Positions 36,286-47,585 of a stretch of 64,000 nt of DNA are shown here, piece after piece. Source of the stretch: Desmodus rotundus (lineage: Eukaryota > Chordata > Mammalia > Chiroptera > Phyllostomidae); NCBI RefSeq assembly GCF_022682495.2, contig NC_071388.1, forward strand, positions 85,127,073-85,191,072. The letters are read 5' to 3'. Each line of letters starts with the position of its first letter. The stretch's first letter is position 1. The translations under genes were made by a program, and so were the position numbers. Below the pieces are notes generated by a model. That model made no database searches. It saw only the letters and a list, made by a program, of their open reading frames with translations, and was not told the origin of the DNA.

Positions 36286-37520
36286 TACATGTTCTCCAAC
36301 CAAAATTGGTTTCTAAGTAGCTATCTTGTGTTTCAGAGCTGAAGTGTAAAGAGTCAGCAACTTGCATGGTTGGCCAACCTTGCTCCAGGGAAACATTAAT
36401 GAATATAATTCTTTCAGAGCAAAGTTTTGTTAAATATTTAGAGCAATTACTAGCTTAACATTGTGTTTTATTGTTGAAATCTTGTGAGTGTTACTTTGTA
36501 ATACATCAATTAAACAAGATGAAGTAGACACTTCTAAGTCATAAAGAATTGAATTATCTTTGATAAGAGTAGATACTGCAAAGTATGTCACTGAGATAGG
36601 GAAAATCAATGGAATTAACTAACTTCTATGTTCTTTAAAACTCTCACCTTTAAATAAAAGCCTGACACTTACAAGTTCTCAATAAACATCTGTTGATACA
36701 AGAATGCATTTCAAAAATTCTCTTTATCTAGCATCTATGAAAATGTCAAGGACTCTGGACGTCACTGTGGAGACTAAGGAAGAGCTCTGGTGATTCCGAT
36801 TCTTCTTCTGTCCAGTGAGGAATTTTGGCTAAATGACTTCAGAGCCACCATTCAATTGATTTTCTCTTGTTTTAACATTCCCACTAGATTAGAGAATTTC
36901 TTACATGAGAGAACACTAAGATTAAGATTAATGAGTGGGGTTTTTTTATTGTCATGCTTCAATTATGGTTCTTAATTTGTGACTGAAGGAGATGTTCTCT
37001 TCAGATTACAAGCACCATGTTGAAACAACCTCATCACTTCCTTCTCCTTGATTCAATATTATACCCAAAAAGAAAGCAGTTCTATACAGTAAACAAATAC
37101 ATATACCTGGTTAAATTTCATCAATGACAGAAATAATAAATTCTATCATGTTGGAGTCTGTGGCCAGGACACAATATTGTGTATTAACACGGGGATGTTG
37201 TATCAAAAGAACGCACTGTGAGCTAAATATGGAGTGACAAGCCTTAAACTTGAACTAGCTTTTGGAAATTTAATGGAAAAAAAGTAGAATGAGAGAAAGT
37301 TAGGGACAGAACAATTCATTTTAAACATCTCTCTTTAATAATTTTCTTCTATAGTCCCTTTTCCATTATCTTAAACTCTCGTATTTGATTCAAGGCTTTC
37401 CCCTCCACTTATTTAGTTAGCCAAAGAAGTAATGATGATGGATTTGAAACTCCAGATTCTTTTATTGCTGAGTTCCTTCAACACAGTTCAATCAGATGTA
37501 TGATTTGTAAAATGTCTGGC
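36286..37520. other. Unique sequence, no gene seen
   Basis: No gene or repeat recognised. AT-rich throughout. Confidence 0.45.
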
Positions 37521-37864
37521 TGTGGTCTGAATATTTTTGTCTCCCCAAAATTCGTATGTTGAAACCTAACTCCCAAGCTATGGCATTAGGTGGTAGGTCC
37601 TTGGAGTGAGATTGGGTCACGATGGTGGAGTCCTCGTGAATGGGACTAGTGCACTCGGGAAGGAAGCCTGATGGGAAGCCCTAGTTCCTGCTGATGTGTG
37701 AGGATACAAGAGGAAATCTGCAACCCAAAAGAGGGCCCTTCCCTGACCAAGCTGACACTCTGATCTTGGACTTCCACCACCCAGAACTTTGAGAAATAAA
37801 TTTCTGTTGTTTATAAGCCACTCTGTTTGTGGTGCTTTGATATAGCAGCTTGAATAGACTTAGG
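37521..37864 (+). mobile_element. MLT1-type LTR (ERVL-MaLR), solo
   Basis: The start (TGTGGTCTGAATATTTTTGT, then CCCCAAAATTCGTATGTTGA) and end (AGAAATAAATTTCTGTTGTT, then TATAAGCCACTCTGTTTGTG) match the MLT1 LTR from end to end at about the expected 350-380 bases. The AATAAA polyadenylation signal of the element is kept inside AGAAATAAATTTC. No internal MaLR sequence adjoins it. These LTRs are old relics shared across placentals. Confidence 0.85.
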
Positions 37865-38157
37865 TCCTCACAACTACCACCATTTCCTGAATGCCTATCA
37901 ATATTCACAAAGACAAATGAAATTTTATTCTTAGAATATGATAATTTTTGAATGCCTTTCTGGTCTAGGAAGTAGATTGTAAGGGACAGCAATTGCATTA
38001 AAGTTTCTTTCTAAGATTCCTATAGTATAGGCATCCAAAATCCACTCCCGCATAATGACAAAATAAATGGGATTTCTGCTCCCTAAAGACTGATAAATAA
38101 GTTAACGCAGTTATTATTTATTTCTTTTCTCTAGGAACTGTGCTGGGCTCTAAAACA

Positions 38158-38430
38158 ATGTTGTCCAGTAAAACTTTCTGCAGTGGAGAAACTTTTCTAA
38201 TATTGTCACCTCCAGAATGGCATTCACTAACCACCTGTGGCTGTTGAGGATTTGCTGTGTAATCAGTATGACTGAATTTTTAAATTTTATTTAATTTTAA
38301 TGTATTGAAATATGACGTTACGTAACTACATGTGAGTAGGGTTACCATTTTGAACAGAGTATTTCTAGAAATATATCTCTGAGCAGGACCAATAGGACCT
38401 CTGCTAGCAGAAAGTTTACATTCTAACAAT
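38158..38430. mobile_element. Non-autonomous DNA transposon (hAT-like), family uncertain
   Basis: The left end (TGTCCAGTAAAACTTTCTGC) and the right end read on the other strand (TTAGAATGTAAACTTTCTGC) are similar. The inside reads ACTAACCACCTGTGGCTGTT, then TTTTAAATTTTATTTAATTT, matching a common mammalian element with 'ccactagccacatgtggctattgagcac ... atttaattttaatt' text. It has no coding capacity. Confidence 0.55.
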
Positions 38431-39557
38431 AATTAAATAGCGAAGAATGATAAGTAGGGCAACTTCTTAGAGAGCCTCTTTTTCAACTGTGTTATTTGAA
38501 ATAAAGCGGAAGTCACTGGCAGCAGTTAAGTACTCAAGTCTTGGTGATAAGGAAGGAAGCAATGGCTTCTTTTAAATACTTCTAACAAATATTACTTGTG
38601 GTAAATATTTATATGCTTATAAGAAACATTAAAATGTACCTATGAGAAACATTAAATTGCAAAGTACCTCCCATTAACTTCTGATCCTGATCACCTTGAA
38701 AAAATAACCAAGCAGGTGTGGCCACTATCTGGCTTGAGCAGCATGATTGGGATCATCAGGGTTAGGAAGGAAGTCAACTGTGGGTCAAAATAAAGCTGAC
38801 ATCTGTAACGATTGTTTTAAAAATGGAATTATGATTTTCTTATCACCACAATTATTCATGCAGAGATTGAATGATGAGTTTGAAGAATAGTTTAGGATGA
38901 TTTATGTATTATGATGGAATTTGAATTTGAAAATTGAACAAATATGTTCTTTTTATCCCCTTGGGGCTTAGTGGCCTCATATATGGAGTGGTCATAATGA
39001 CATTGTCCAAAGGCAGGGGACGAGACATTTCCGTTTTAAATACCATGATTATATGACCTCCCCTGGTCAATAAATTCACCTTATGAATATTAAAGTTATT
39101 TTACTTTTTAACTGATGTTAATGATAATAACATTACATAGTTGTTACAGATTAAACAAAGCACAAAAAATGAAAAGTAAAAGCTAAGTAGGAAACAGTCC
39201 CTCAATATAAACATTTTTCTATCTTTTAATAACATGAACTCACTAAACAAATTCATTTGTAAACTAATAAAAGCGATAAATATATAAATTTGATTGCCAA
39301 GTCCTCTCCACACCTTCCCTTTTTGTAGTCTCCAGATGTACAATCTTCACGGCTGTTTTGTATTGTTGCTGTTCAGAAGTTTATTCCAGAGACAAAGGGG
39401 AGAACATTTGGTGAGGAAGGGAGAGGATGCAGAGGCTGGTAAGAAGGGAAGGAAGGAGAAAGGAATTTACTAATTTCCTTAAAGATGGAAAGCTTTCAAC
39501 AGACCAAAGCCGTATTTTGTGTGCAGATTAAAACACTCTGGGCAAGGCAGTCGGGGA
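38431..39557. other. Unique sequence, no gene seen
   Basis: No gene seen. 39400-39470 is purine-rich (GGAAGGGAGAGG-like). The rest is AT-rich unique sequence. Confidence 0.45.
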
Positions 39558-39703
39558 TGGAGGGATTGAACAAAAAAAGAAAAAGGACTCATGGACACGG
39601 ACAACAGTGTGGTGACTGTGGTGGGGGAGGGCTGTGGGTGGGGGTAGGAGAGGGCTTCAGGGGACAAATGGTAATGGAAAAAATATAATTAAAAATACAA
39701 AAG
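39558..39703 (+). mobile_element. L1 3' UTR fragment (bat L1 type with G-rich 3' UTR)
   Basis: GACTCATGGACACGGACAAC, AGTGTGGTGACTGTGGTGGG and a G-rich run, then GGACAAATGGTAATGG and an A-rich tail (39679-39700). It is only the terminal L1 portion. Confidence 0.8.
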
Positions 39704-40205
39704 CCCCCACACAATTCTGTGGTATATTAACAATGGAATACTACTCACCCATAAAAAAGAAGGAAATCTTACATTTCGTGATGGCATGGATGAACCTAGA
39801 GAGTATTATGCTAAGTGAAATAAGCCAGTCATAAAAAGACAAATATCATAGGATTTCACTTACATGAAGAATCTGATGAACAAACTAAACAAAAAACATA
39901 TAAACAGACTCACAGATTCAGAGAACAGACTCACAGCTGTCAGAGGGGATAGGGTCTAGAGGGTTGGATGAAACCAGTAAAGGGCTTAAACAGACAGACA
40001 GACAAACAAACTCATAGACACAGACAACATTATGATGATTACCAAGGAAAGGGAGTGGGAGGGGAGTTAGAAAAGGAGAAAGGGGGCATAAATGGTGATG
40101 GAAGGAGACTTGACTTTGGGTGGTGAACACACACTACAATATACACATAACACATTATAGAATTGTACATTTGGAATGTCACCCCAATAAATTCAATAAC
40201 ATTTT
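39704..40205 (+). mobile_element. L1 3' end, second subfamily
   Basis: It begins in the ORF2 C-terminus, where the frame reads LTMEYYSPIKKKEILHFVMA then WMNLESIMLSEISQS. It passes through a 3' UTR with a CAGACAGACAGACAAAC run and ends with GAAGGAGACTTGACTTTGGG, GTGAACACACACTACAATAT and CACCCCAATAAATTCAATAA. It follows the previous L1 tail directly. Confidence 0.88.
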
Positions 40206-41058
40206 TTAAGTACAAATTAAAACCATAATGAAATATTACCTCACACCTGTCAGAATGGCTATTATCAATAAATCAACAAGCAGCAAGTGCTAGTAAGAAT
40301 GCTGAGAAAAGAGAAGACTTGTGCACTGGTGGGAATATAGATTGGTGCAGCCACTGTGGAAAACAGTATGGAGGTCACTCAAAAAATTAAAAATGGAACT
40401 ACCTTATGACCCAGCTTTTCCACTTCCAGTTATTTATCCAAAGAAATCCAAAACACTAATTCAAAAAGACATATGCACCTCTGTGTTCATTGCAGCATTA
40501 TTTACAATAGTTATGGAAGCAAACTAATTCTTCATCAATAAATGAAAGGATAAAAAAGATGTGGAATATTACTTAATCGTAAAAAAGAATGAAATCTTAC
40601 CATTCACAGCACCATGGATGAACCTGAAGAGCACTCTGCTAAATGAAATAAGCCAGACAGAGATAGACAAATACCATATGATTTTCCTTACATGTGTAAC
40701 CTAAAAAACAAAATAAATAATCATACAAAACACAAGCAAACTCACTGATACAGAGAACAAATTGATTGTTGCCAGATGAGAGGAGTTTGGCGGGGTGGGT
40801 GAAAAAGGGGAAGGCATTAAGACATATAAATTGTCGGTTGTAAAATGGTCTTAGGGATGTAAAGCACAGTATTGGGAATATAGTGTATAATACTGTAATA
40901 ATCAATATGGCGTCAGAGGGTTACCAGACTTATTGGGGCAACCTCTTTGTAACTTATATGATCACTTTGTAAATCACATAAATGTCTAATCACTGTTGTA
41001 CAATTGAAACTAATAGAATACTGTTTGTCAACTGTAATTAAATTAAAAACTTGTACTT
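40206..41058 (+). mobile_element. L1 3' end, third subfamily
   Basis: The ORF2 remnant (frame near 40321-40527) reads [20 protein letters not shown] then [19 protein letters not shown] and CTSVFIAALFTIV. All are characteristic of L1 ORF2 near its C-terminus. The 3' UTR (40700-41058) resembles that of the rearranged L1 at 5.3-5.7 kb, with ATACAGAGAACAAATTGATTG and ATGTAAAGCACAGTATTGGG, and ends in TTGTCAACTGTAATTAAAT. Frameshifts and stops are present. Confidence 0.88.
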
Positions 41059-43221
41059 GTGTTACTTCATTTTACCTTTCCGCAATTTATTTCTCAGTTA
41101 TTTGGAGAGTGCTGTATTTGAAAATGGAAGATGGGCTTTGTCCAGTGTGAAAGGCACCTGATCTTATCCAGGATGCCTACTTGGCTATAATGTGCTTTAT
41201 TTTGGGCCTAACTGGGCTAATTAACAAGTTCTTTAGGGAGTGAAGAGAGAGAGAGAGAGGGAGAGAAGCTCAGTGCTCAATAATCTAATTAGAAATGCCA
41301 AGGAGCAGACTGAAAGGAAAATTAAAACCTAGTTGGTAATAAATAAGGAATTCTCTAAGTAGAATGGTCTAATGGGATATGGTTCAAATGCATTAGGGCA
41401 AAACATTAATTAGAGACAGATACTAAATTCGGTTGGTAGACTGGAACTTAGTGGTCCACAGAGACAAGGGACCTCAGGTCAGGCACTGATAAGCAGTGCC
41501 TTAATGCTTGGGAACACTTACCCGTTCTTTGTCAGCCACACATAAACATGGATACATGTTTGCTTGCCCTTGCCTTACTTTCTTTGAGAGAGAACCAAAA
41601 ATAACTGCTTAACTAAATTGATCTGAATTTGGTCAATATTACTTTCTCCTTCCACTAATAAAAGGAAAACCAGGCCTGGGGGTATCTCAAGAAAATTGTT
41701 AGCTTATTTAAAACATTTTGTGATAGCTTGCAAACAAATTGAAATAATGTCGACATAGTTAAAGAGATATTTGAATATTTTCACTATCCGATGAGTTAAA
41801 CAGGGTAAATACCACTGTCCACAATTCATTTTAAAGAGAATTAAGGCAGAACTATAAGTGACTAATGTAATGACAAATGTTCATGATTATTTATCAAGTT
41901 AGCAACAAAATTCACTTTCATAGTTTTGAAAAGGGAATAGTATTAAAGAAATATAAAGTAGTTTTAACCACTTCACTAATACTTTCAAATGGCTTCTTCT
42001 TAACTCTCTCTAAGAAATGTATACTTTTTACCAAAGAAGACAGATATTATTTCATACAAATCGACATCACTTTTTAAGAAGCATAGAAGCAGAGAAAATA
42101 GTTAATGCCCCCAATGTTTTCTGCTTGCTTTGCATCTGTGCTCAGTTGCGTTGTTTTGTTTATTGATGTTTTCCCTCAAGGCAATTTGGTGTGGTATGTG
42201 TATGTGTGTGTTTGCCATCTTCCTTTGATTAATAAAATCAAATCCAATATTAACTTTGTGTTATTCACATTTTCATCAGGATGCAGGAAACATAACAGAC
42301 CATGACCCCTAATAAAATAATGAAACGAGATAATGGGGCTTTAATAATTACATGTTCACTTTTAGAGTGGGAGCCAAGGCTGCTTTCATGGTGACACATT
42401 ACTAAATGTCACTATTCATCTTTCTGTCTTAATTCTCAGTAAATTCATATCTGAAAAGCCTCAATTATCTAATGAAATCATTTGGAAATTTTTTATTGAA
42501 ATGAGTGGTCTTCCACAAAACACTCTGGTTTCCCTTTCATGCTGTCAATGGAAATCTGTTCTCTACCAAGCTTTAATGTACATCAATGAATAGCCCTGGA
42601 GACAGTTCTTTGCCCTTTGGCCAGTTTCGCAGAGCAGAGGGCAGTGTGGCTTGAATTTCAATAATGCTGCACTTGAGGCCTACAATAATAAGCAAGCTCT
42701 GTTAGACTTCATTTTTTTATCATCTGAATATAATCATAATGACTTGGTGCTAGCTCCCAGAGCCTTCACGTGAATTATAAATATCACATTTAAGTTTCTC
42801 TTAGAGGAGAAACAAGATTTCTGCTGGGGATGAAGAAGTGACTACAGTTAAGCAACACAATCTGTTTACCAAAAGCGCCTGCCATAGGAAGAAAGCAAAA
42901 TGCCTGGAAAATGTTAATTGATTTGACAACTCATTATTTTAAAAAGAAATGTCTACACTATGGAATGCATTTCTGAATACAGAATTAACCTATTAGCCCA
43001 CTGTCAAAATAAAGCTTCCAACTGAATGCCCAATTACCCGCTCAAAAGATCCCCATCAATTATTTAGGCAAAGTCCATGGTAAATAGACTTGCCTGAAGG
43101 TCAGCAGAAAAAGTCTATGACACCATAAGGGGAAAATATATAAAGAATTCAAAGCACTCTCCTTGTTATTTCTTCGTCTCCAAACAGAAGAACATATTTA
43201 ATCTGCAGTGTACCCCACACC
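41059..43221. other. Unique sequence, possible conserved noncoding DNA
   Basis: About 2.2 kb without a recognisable repeat or gene, apart from a GA run at 41246-41263. The part 42350-43140 is repeat-free, of balanced composition, and holds several homeodomain-like AATTA/TAATT sites. It is the kind of text often found to be conserved noncoding DNA. I cannot show conservation from one sequence. Confidence 0.4.
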
Positions 43222-43408
43222 TATCCTAATAGATTTTATTTATTTATTAAAATGTATTTTTCAATTACTGTTAGCATACAATATTATATTGGTTTCAGGT
43301 GTACAGCCAAGTGATCAGACCTTTATATACCTTCTGAAGTGAACTAGAGGGTATTATGCTAAGTGAAGCAAGTCGGACAGAGAAAGACAAATATCCCAAT
43401 GAATTTTA
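43222..43408 (-). mobile_element. Short L1 with 5' inversion (twin-primed)
   Basis: Read on the minus strand, the 3' segment is L1 3' UTR in sense (about 43325 down to 43239). It is preceded by an inverted piece of the ORF2 end, seen on the plus strand at about 43340-43391 as GGGTATTATGCTAAGTGAAG then GGACAGAGAAAGACAAATA. Flanks TATCCTAATAGATTTTA (43222-43238) and TATCCCAATGAATTTTA (43392-43408) match at 14 of 17 bases. Inverted 5' part, sense 3' part and flanking duplication are the hallmarks of twin-primed L1 insertion. Confidence 0.8.
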
Positions 43409-44244
43409 ACTCCAACTGTGGACTTTATAAAGACAATGTCTACTATCAGAAGACTGTACTCTCTCTAAGCCCTAGGAAATCCCACCAGTACAGTAAAATA
43501 AGTCAAGGGTAAATAAATAATCCACTCTACAGTAGCTAGCTCAGAAATCAAGTAATTATACAGGCCTTGATACTGTTAATTGCTTTACACACCTATCCTA
43601 TTGTTCTCTGTGCTAGCGAATTTTTTGGCGCAAGTAAAGCCGGTGACACATCTATTTCAGTAATGAAAGCCCTGAGTATTCCCCCTGCTCACCTGATTTT
43701 ACGTACGCATACAGGCATAAATGTCATACTGTAAAATACATATTAAAGTAAAGGTTATCAGCCTTAAGAATCGTAATGAGACAACCAGATAAAGAAAAAA
43801 GTAACAACTTGTATGCTATGAAAAATATAATGTAAATTTTCACTTTTTGAGACAGCTAAATTATTAAATAAATAAATAAATTATTTCTGTTGTCTGAAAA
43901 CTTTAATTTGGTGTAGAAAGGATACTCTTCAGATTCTCCAAAAGCTTTCATTTTACTTGGATTAAACTTCAACCTGCCTGCTTTCATTTTCATTTACAAT
44001 CATTCAAACACAACAAAATACAAGAATCAATGTTAAAAGAAGTACGCACCTCAGTGACGATAATAATCTACAGGAATTCCATCTCATCTCAGACTAATCA
44101 AGACCGCATTCAGGCCACCAGACCACGAGATCACGAGCAAATGGAGAGTTGCCCACATACCTATTAGTGAATGATCAAAACGTGTATGAGGAAGTTGGCA
44201 CTATATTTGCAAAATATTGGATAACTGTATTTATGGTTAAAATA
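43409..44244. other. Unique sequence, no gene seen
   Basis: AT-rich unique DNA with a short AAATAAATAAATAAA run near 43866-43880. Confidence 0.45.
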
Positions 44245-44500
44245 TTGATCTCCAGAGTCAAATTATCCCTGTTCACTTCTTGGCTTTGCCACTTGCTGCT
44301 TGGGTGACACTAGGCAAGTTATTTAACCTAACTCTCAAATCCTCCTCTCCAAAATGAGGATGATGATATGACCCATTTCACATGCTTCCTGAGGTAGTGA
44401 CAGACAATTCCCATTGACTGGTTGTGACGGGAACCGTAGGGCTCACTAAGCTCTCAGCACAGTGCCCGGCAAACAGTGAGCGTGTGTCGTGTTGGTGTTT
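44245..44500 (+). repeat. MIR SINE, nearly full length
   Basis: CTTGGCTTTGCCACTTGCTG, AGGCAAGTTATTTAACCTAA, TCCAAAATGAGGATGATGAT and CAGCACAGTGCCCGGCAAAC follow the MIR consensus in order over about 250 bases. Confidence 0.85.
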
Positions 44501-44701
44501 ATAAAACTGTTATCACATTGTGAACTAGACCAAATCCAGATACCCTGACCAATTTCTTTGTTCCATTCCTCCAAACACCGCTTCCACTGTGCTCAAAGTT
44601 AGATGCTTTGTTTTAACTAATTAAGTTAGGTCAAGGGTAATTAAGTTTTAGTGAAGTACATAGACATAAGTCATGAGATATTTGAGATTCTAATGTAACC
44701 T

Positions 44702-45045
44702 CAAGCTTGCCATGCTTTTCTCTGCAAATGGACAGATAGTAAATGGTTTAGGCTTTGAGAGTCACATAGCCTGTTGCCGCTAATCAGTCTGCCATCGTGG
44801 GGCAAAGCATAGCTGTAGATAAGATGAGGTACACAAACAAACAGGTACAGCTGTGTGCCAATACTACCTACTTTATGGAACCTGAAATTTCCATTTTATG
44901 TGATTTTCATGTGTTATGAAATATTATTCATTTTTCCTTTTTCAACCATTTAAAACAGTAACACACACACACAACTGTCTTGACTTGCTGGGTGTATACA
45001 AACAGAAAGTGGGTGGTATTGGCCATCAGGCTATAGCTTATCTTA
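44702..45045 (+). mobile_element. hAT-Charlie-type non-autonomous DNA transposon copy 1
   Basis: AATGGACAGATAGTAAATGG then TTTAGGCTTTGAGAGTCACA matches the element that reads 'aaagggccagatagtaaatattttaggctttgcgggcca'. The longer subfamily continues with TGATTTTCATGTGTTATGAA, ATATTATTCATTTTTCC and TTTCAACCATTTAAAACA, which are also present. A short CA run lies at 44959-44970. It lies in opposite orientation to the copy at 45935-47410. Confidence 0.75.
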
Positions 45046-45934
45046 CTGTTCTAATCCATTATTTCTACCAACACTGTTTAACTGCTATATCTTATATTTA
45101 AGGCAGAATTATATGTAAATTCTTTCAAAATTCTTGACTATTTAGTAGTCAAATTACTAAAATATCATGTTAATGGCCTACCATATTGCAATATTAACAG
45201 TTCTAACAGTTATCAACCTTAAATATTTCTAATGCAATTTGACACGTTCCTTAATTTTATTTCCCCTGCCATGTAGGAAAAAAAATAAAGGATACTTTAG
45301 AAATTGGTACTGAGGTTGCTCATTCTGGGATAGATCATGTAAACCTGACTACCTGATCAATTTAATGAAATGTCAGCGCTGTGGCTGTCAAATGATACAG
45401 CCATTAGAAGAACTGAGGAAGGCTAGGTAATTGGGAAGACAAAAAGTGACGTCCAGAAGGGGAACTCTGATCCTGATTTAGGGGAAAAGGATTGGATGGG
45501 GTTAACCTAATCAAACATTTGAACCTTGGTGTTCCACGCAGCCTGCTTCACTGTGTGGCTTTATTTGATAATTTGGATTATTCCAGGTAGAAAACTAAAC
45601 AAGGAAGAGATCACCCAATGAGTAAAGGAACTCCATTACTCCAAAACCCTACTCTTCGAGGAGTCTCTTGAGGATCCTATGTATATATTAAATGTTGTCT
45701 GGATTTACGTTGCCTTAACATGGGAAATGAAATGAAGATATCAGGAGGAGAAGAAAATGGAAGACAGATAAATGCAAAAAGGGCCAAACACATTTATATT
45801 TAGAAATTCCAGAGCCTGATGGTCATTGAGGATCATTCAAAAACTTACTTTAGCCTCTGCTCTGTTAACTCTGAAGAGATACAAATTTAGAGTATAGATT
45901 AGTTGCTTGGGAGAACTCCCATAGTTCCCTAAAG
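45046..45934. other. Unique sequence, no gene seen
   Basis: No gene or repeat recognised between the two inverted hAT copies. Confidence 0.45.
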
Positions 45935-47410
45935 CAGGTATTGGCAAACTACAGTCCCAAAACTATATCCTCTCTCCTCTTATTTTTGTAAATAAAGCTT
46001 AAAAAATTTTGTTGTTGTTGTTCAGTTACAGTTGTCCCCATTTCCCCCATTACTCTCTCCTGCCCTACCCACTCCAACCTTCCGCTTTCAATCCTCCCCC
46101 CACCCGCCATTGTCTTTGTCCATGTGTCCTTTATACAAGTTCCTTGACTTGACCCTTCGTCTTTTTTCCTTTGTTACCACCCTCCTCCCTCCCCTTTGGT
46201 CACTGTCAGTTTGTTATTTATTTCCATGTCTCTGGTCTTATTTTGCTCACTTGTTAGTTTTGTTCATTAGGGTGCACTTATAGGTGAGATCATATGGTAT
46301 TTGTCTTTCACCACCTGGTTTATTTCACTTAGCATAATGCTCTCCAGATCCATCCATGCTGTCATGAAGGATAGGAGCTCCTTTTTTCTTTCTGCTGTGT
46401 ACTATTCCATTGTGTAAATGTACCATAGTTTTGTGATCCACTCATTTACTGATGGGCACGTAGGCTGTTTCCAGCACTCGGTTATTGAAAATGGTGCTGC
46501 TATGAACATTGGGGTGCTTTGGTTCTTTTGAATTGGTGTTTCAGGATTCTTAGGGTATAATTCCAACAATGGAATTGGTCAGTAAAAGGCAGTTCCACTT
46601 TTAGTTTTCTGAGGAAATTCCATACTGATTTCCATAGTGGCTGCACCAGTCTGCATTTCCACCAACAGTGTACTAGGCTTCCCTTTTCTCCACAACCTCA
46701 CCAGCACTTATTGTTTGTTGATTTGTTTATGATGACTGTTCTGACTGATGTGAAGTGGTATCTCCTTGTGGTTTTAATTTGCATCTCTCTGATGGCTAGT
46801 GATGCTGAGCATCCTTTCATGTGTCTCTGGGTCCTCTATATGTCCTCCTTGGAGAAGTGTCTGTTCAAGTCTTTCGCTCATTTTTTAATTGGGTTATTTG
46901 TCTTCCTGGAGTAGAGTTGTGTGAGTTCTTTATATATTTTGGAGATCACACCCTTGTCCAAGTTATCATTGCCAAATATATTTTCCCTCATGGTTAGTCC
47001 CTTTTCATTTTACTGATGTTTCCTTTATCCATGCAGAAGTTTTTTAATTAGATGCCCCATTTGTTTAGTCTCTCCTTTATATTCCTTGTTCTAGGGGACA
47101 TATTGGTGAAAGTATTGCTGAATGGAGTATCTGAAATTTTCCAGTCTATGTTCTCCTGTAGGACTTTTATGGTGTCATGACTTACTTACATTTAAGTCTT
47201 TTATGCATCTTGAGTTTATTTTTGTGCATGGTGCTTTTGTAAATGAAGTTTTATTGGAAGACAGCCATGCTGATCCACTGATGAACTAAGCATGACTGGT
47301 TATGTGCTTTAGTGGTAGAGTTGACTGGTTGCAACACACACCGTATGGCCTGCAAAGGTTATAATGTTTACTCTCTGGTTCTTTACAGAAAAGGTTGGCA
47401 GACTGCTACC
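45935..47410 (-). mobile_element. hAT-Charlie-type DNA transposon copy 2, split by an L1
   Basis: Left part: CAGGTATTGGCAAACTACAG then TTATTTTTGTAAATAAAG. Right part (from 47249): TTTTATTGGAAGACAGCCAT, GCCTGCAAAGGTTATAATG and CTTTACAGAAAAGGTTGGCA. These are the two ends of the same element as at 44702-45045, in inverted orientation. The L1 at 45998-47234 sits between them. Without the L1 the element is about 235 bases. Confidence 0.82.
45998..47234 (-). mobile_element. L1 LINE, 5' truncated, inserted in a hAT element
   Basis: Read on the minus strand it is the last roughly 1.2 kb of L1: ORF2 C-terminal part and a 3' UTR ending in ACAACTGTAACTGAACAACA. On the plus strand the recognisable antisense marks are CATCCATGCTGTCATGAAGG and CTATTCCATTGTGTAAATG (46390-46425). 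The flanks TTTTGTAAATAAAG (45984-45997) and TTTTGTAAATGAAG (47235-47248) match at 13 of 14 bases, giving the insertion site. The A tail is almost absent. Stops and frameshifts break ORF2. Confidence 0.92.
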
Positions 47411-47419
47411 CAAAAACCC

Positions 47420-47585
47420 TCTTCCAAATTCTGGTCTATAGACCAAAAGCATCTTCATCACAAGAAAGATTTTTAGAAATTCAAAATCTCATTCTTCATC
47501 TCAAATCTATTGTATCAGAATCTACACTTTCAAAAGATCCCTGAATGACATAATGACACATCAATGACTGAGAAGCACTGCCCTG
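47420..47585 (+). repeat. MER3/MER5-like hAT-Charlie relic
   Basis: TCTGGTCTATAGACCAAAAG, AGATTTTTAGAAATTCAAAA, TATTGTATCAGAATCTACAC and ATCAATGACTGAGAAGCACT follow the order of the element 'tgtggtccccggaccagcagcatcagcatcac ... gaaatgcaaattctc ... actgaatcagaaactctg ... gagaaccactg'. Confidence 0.55.

Noticed and set aside
39990..40010. Short CAGA-type tandem units as a CRISPR-like array
   Set aside because: Only a few tetranucleotide units in an L1 3' UTR, with no spacers. No CRISPR array exists in this mammalian sequence.
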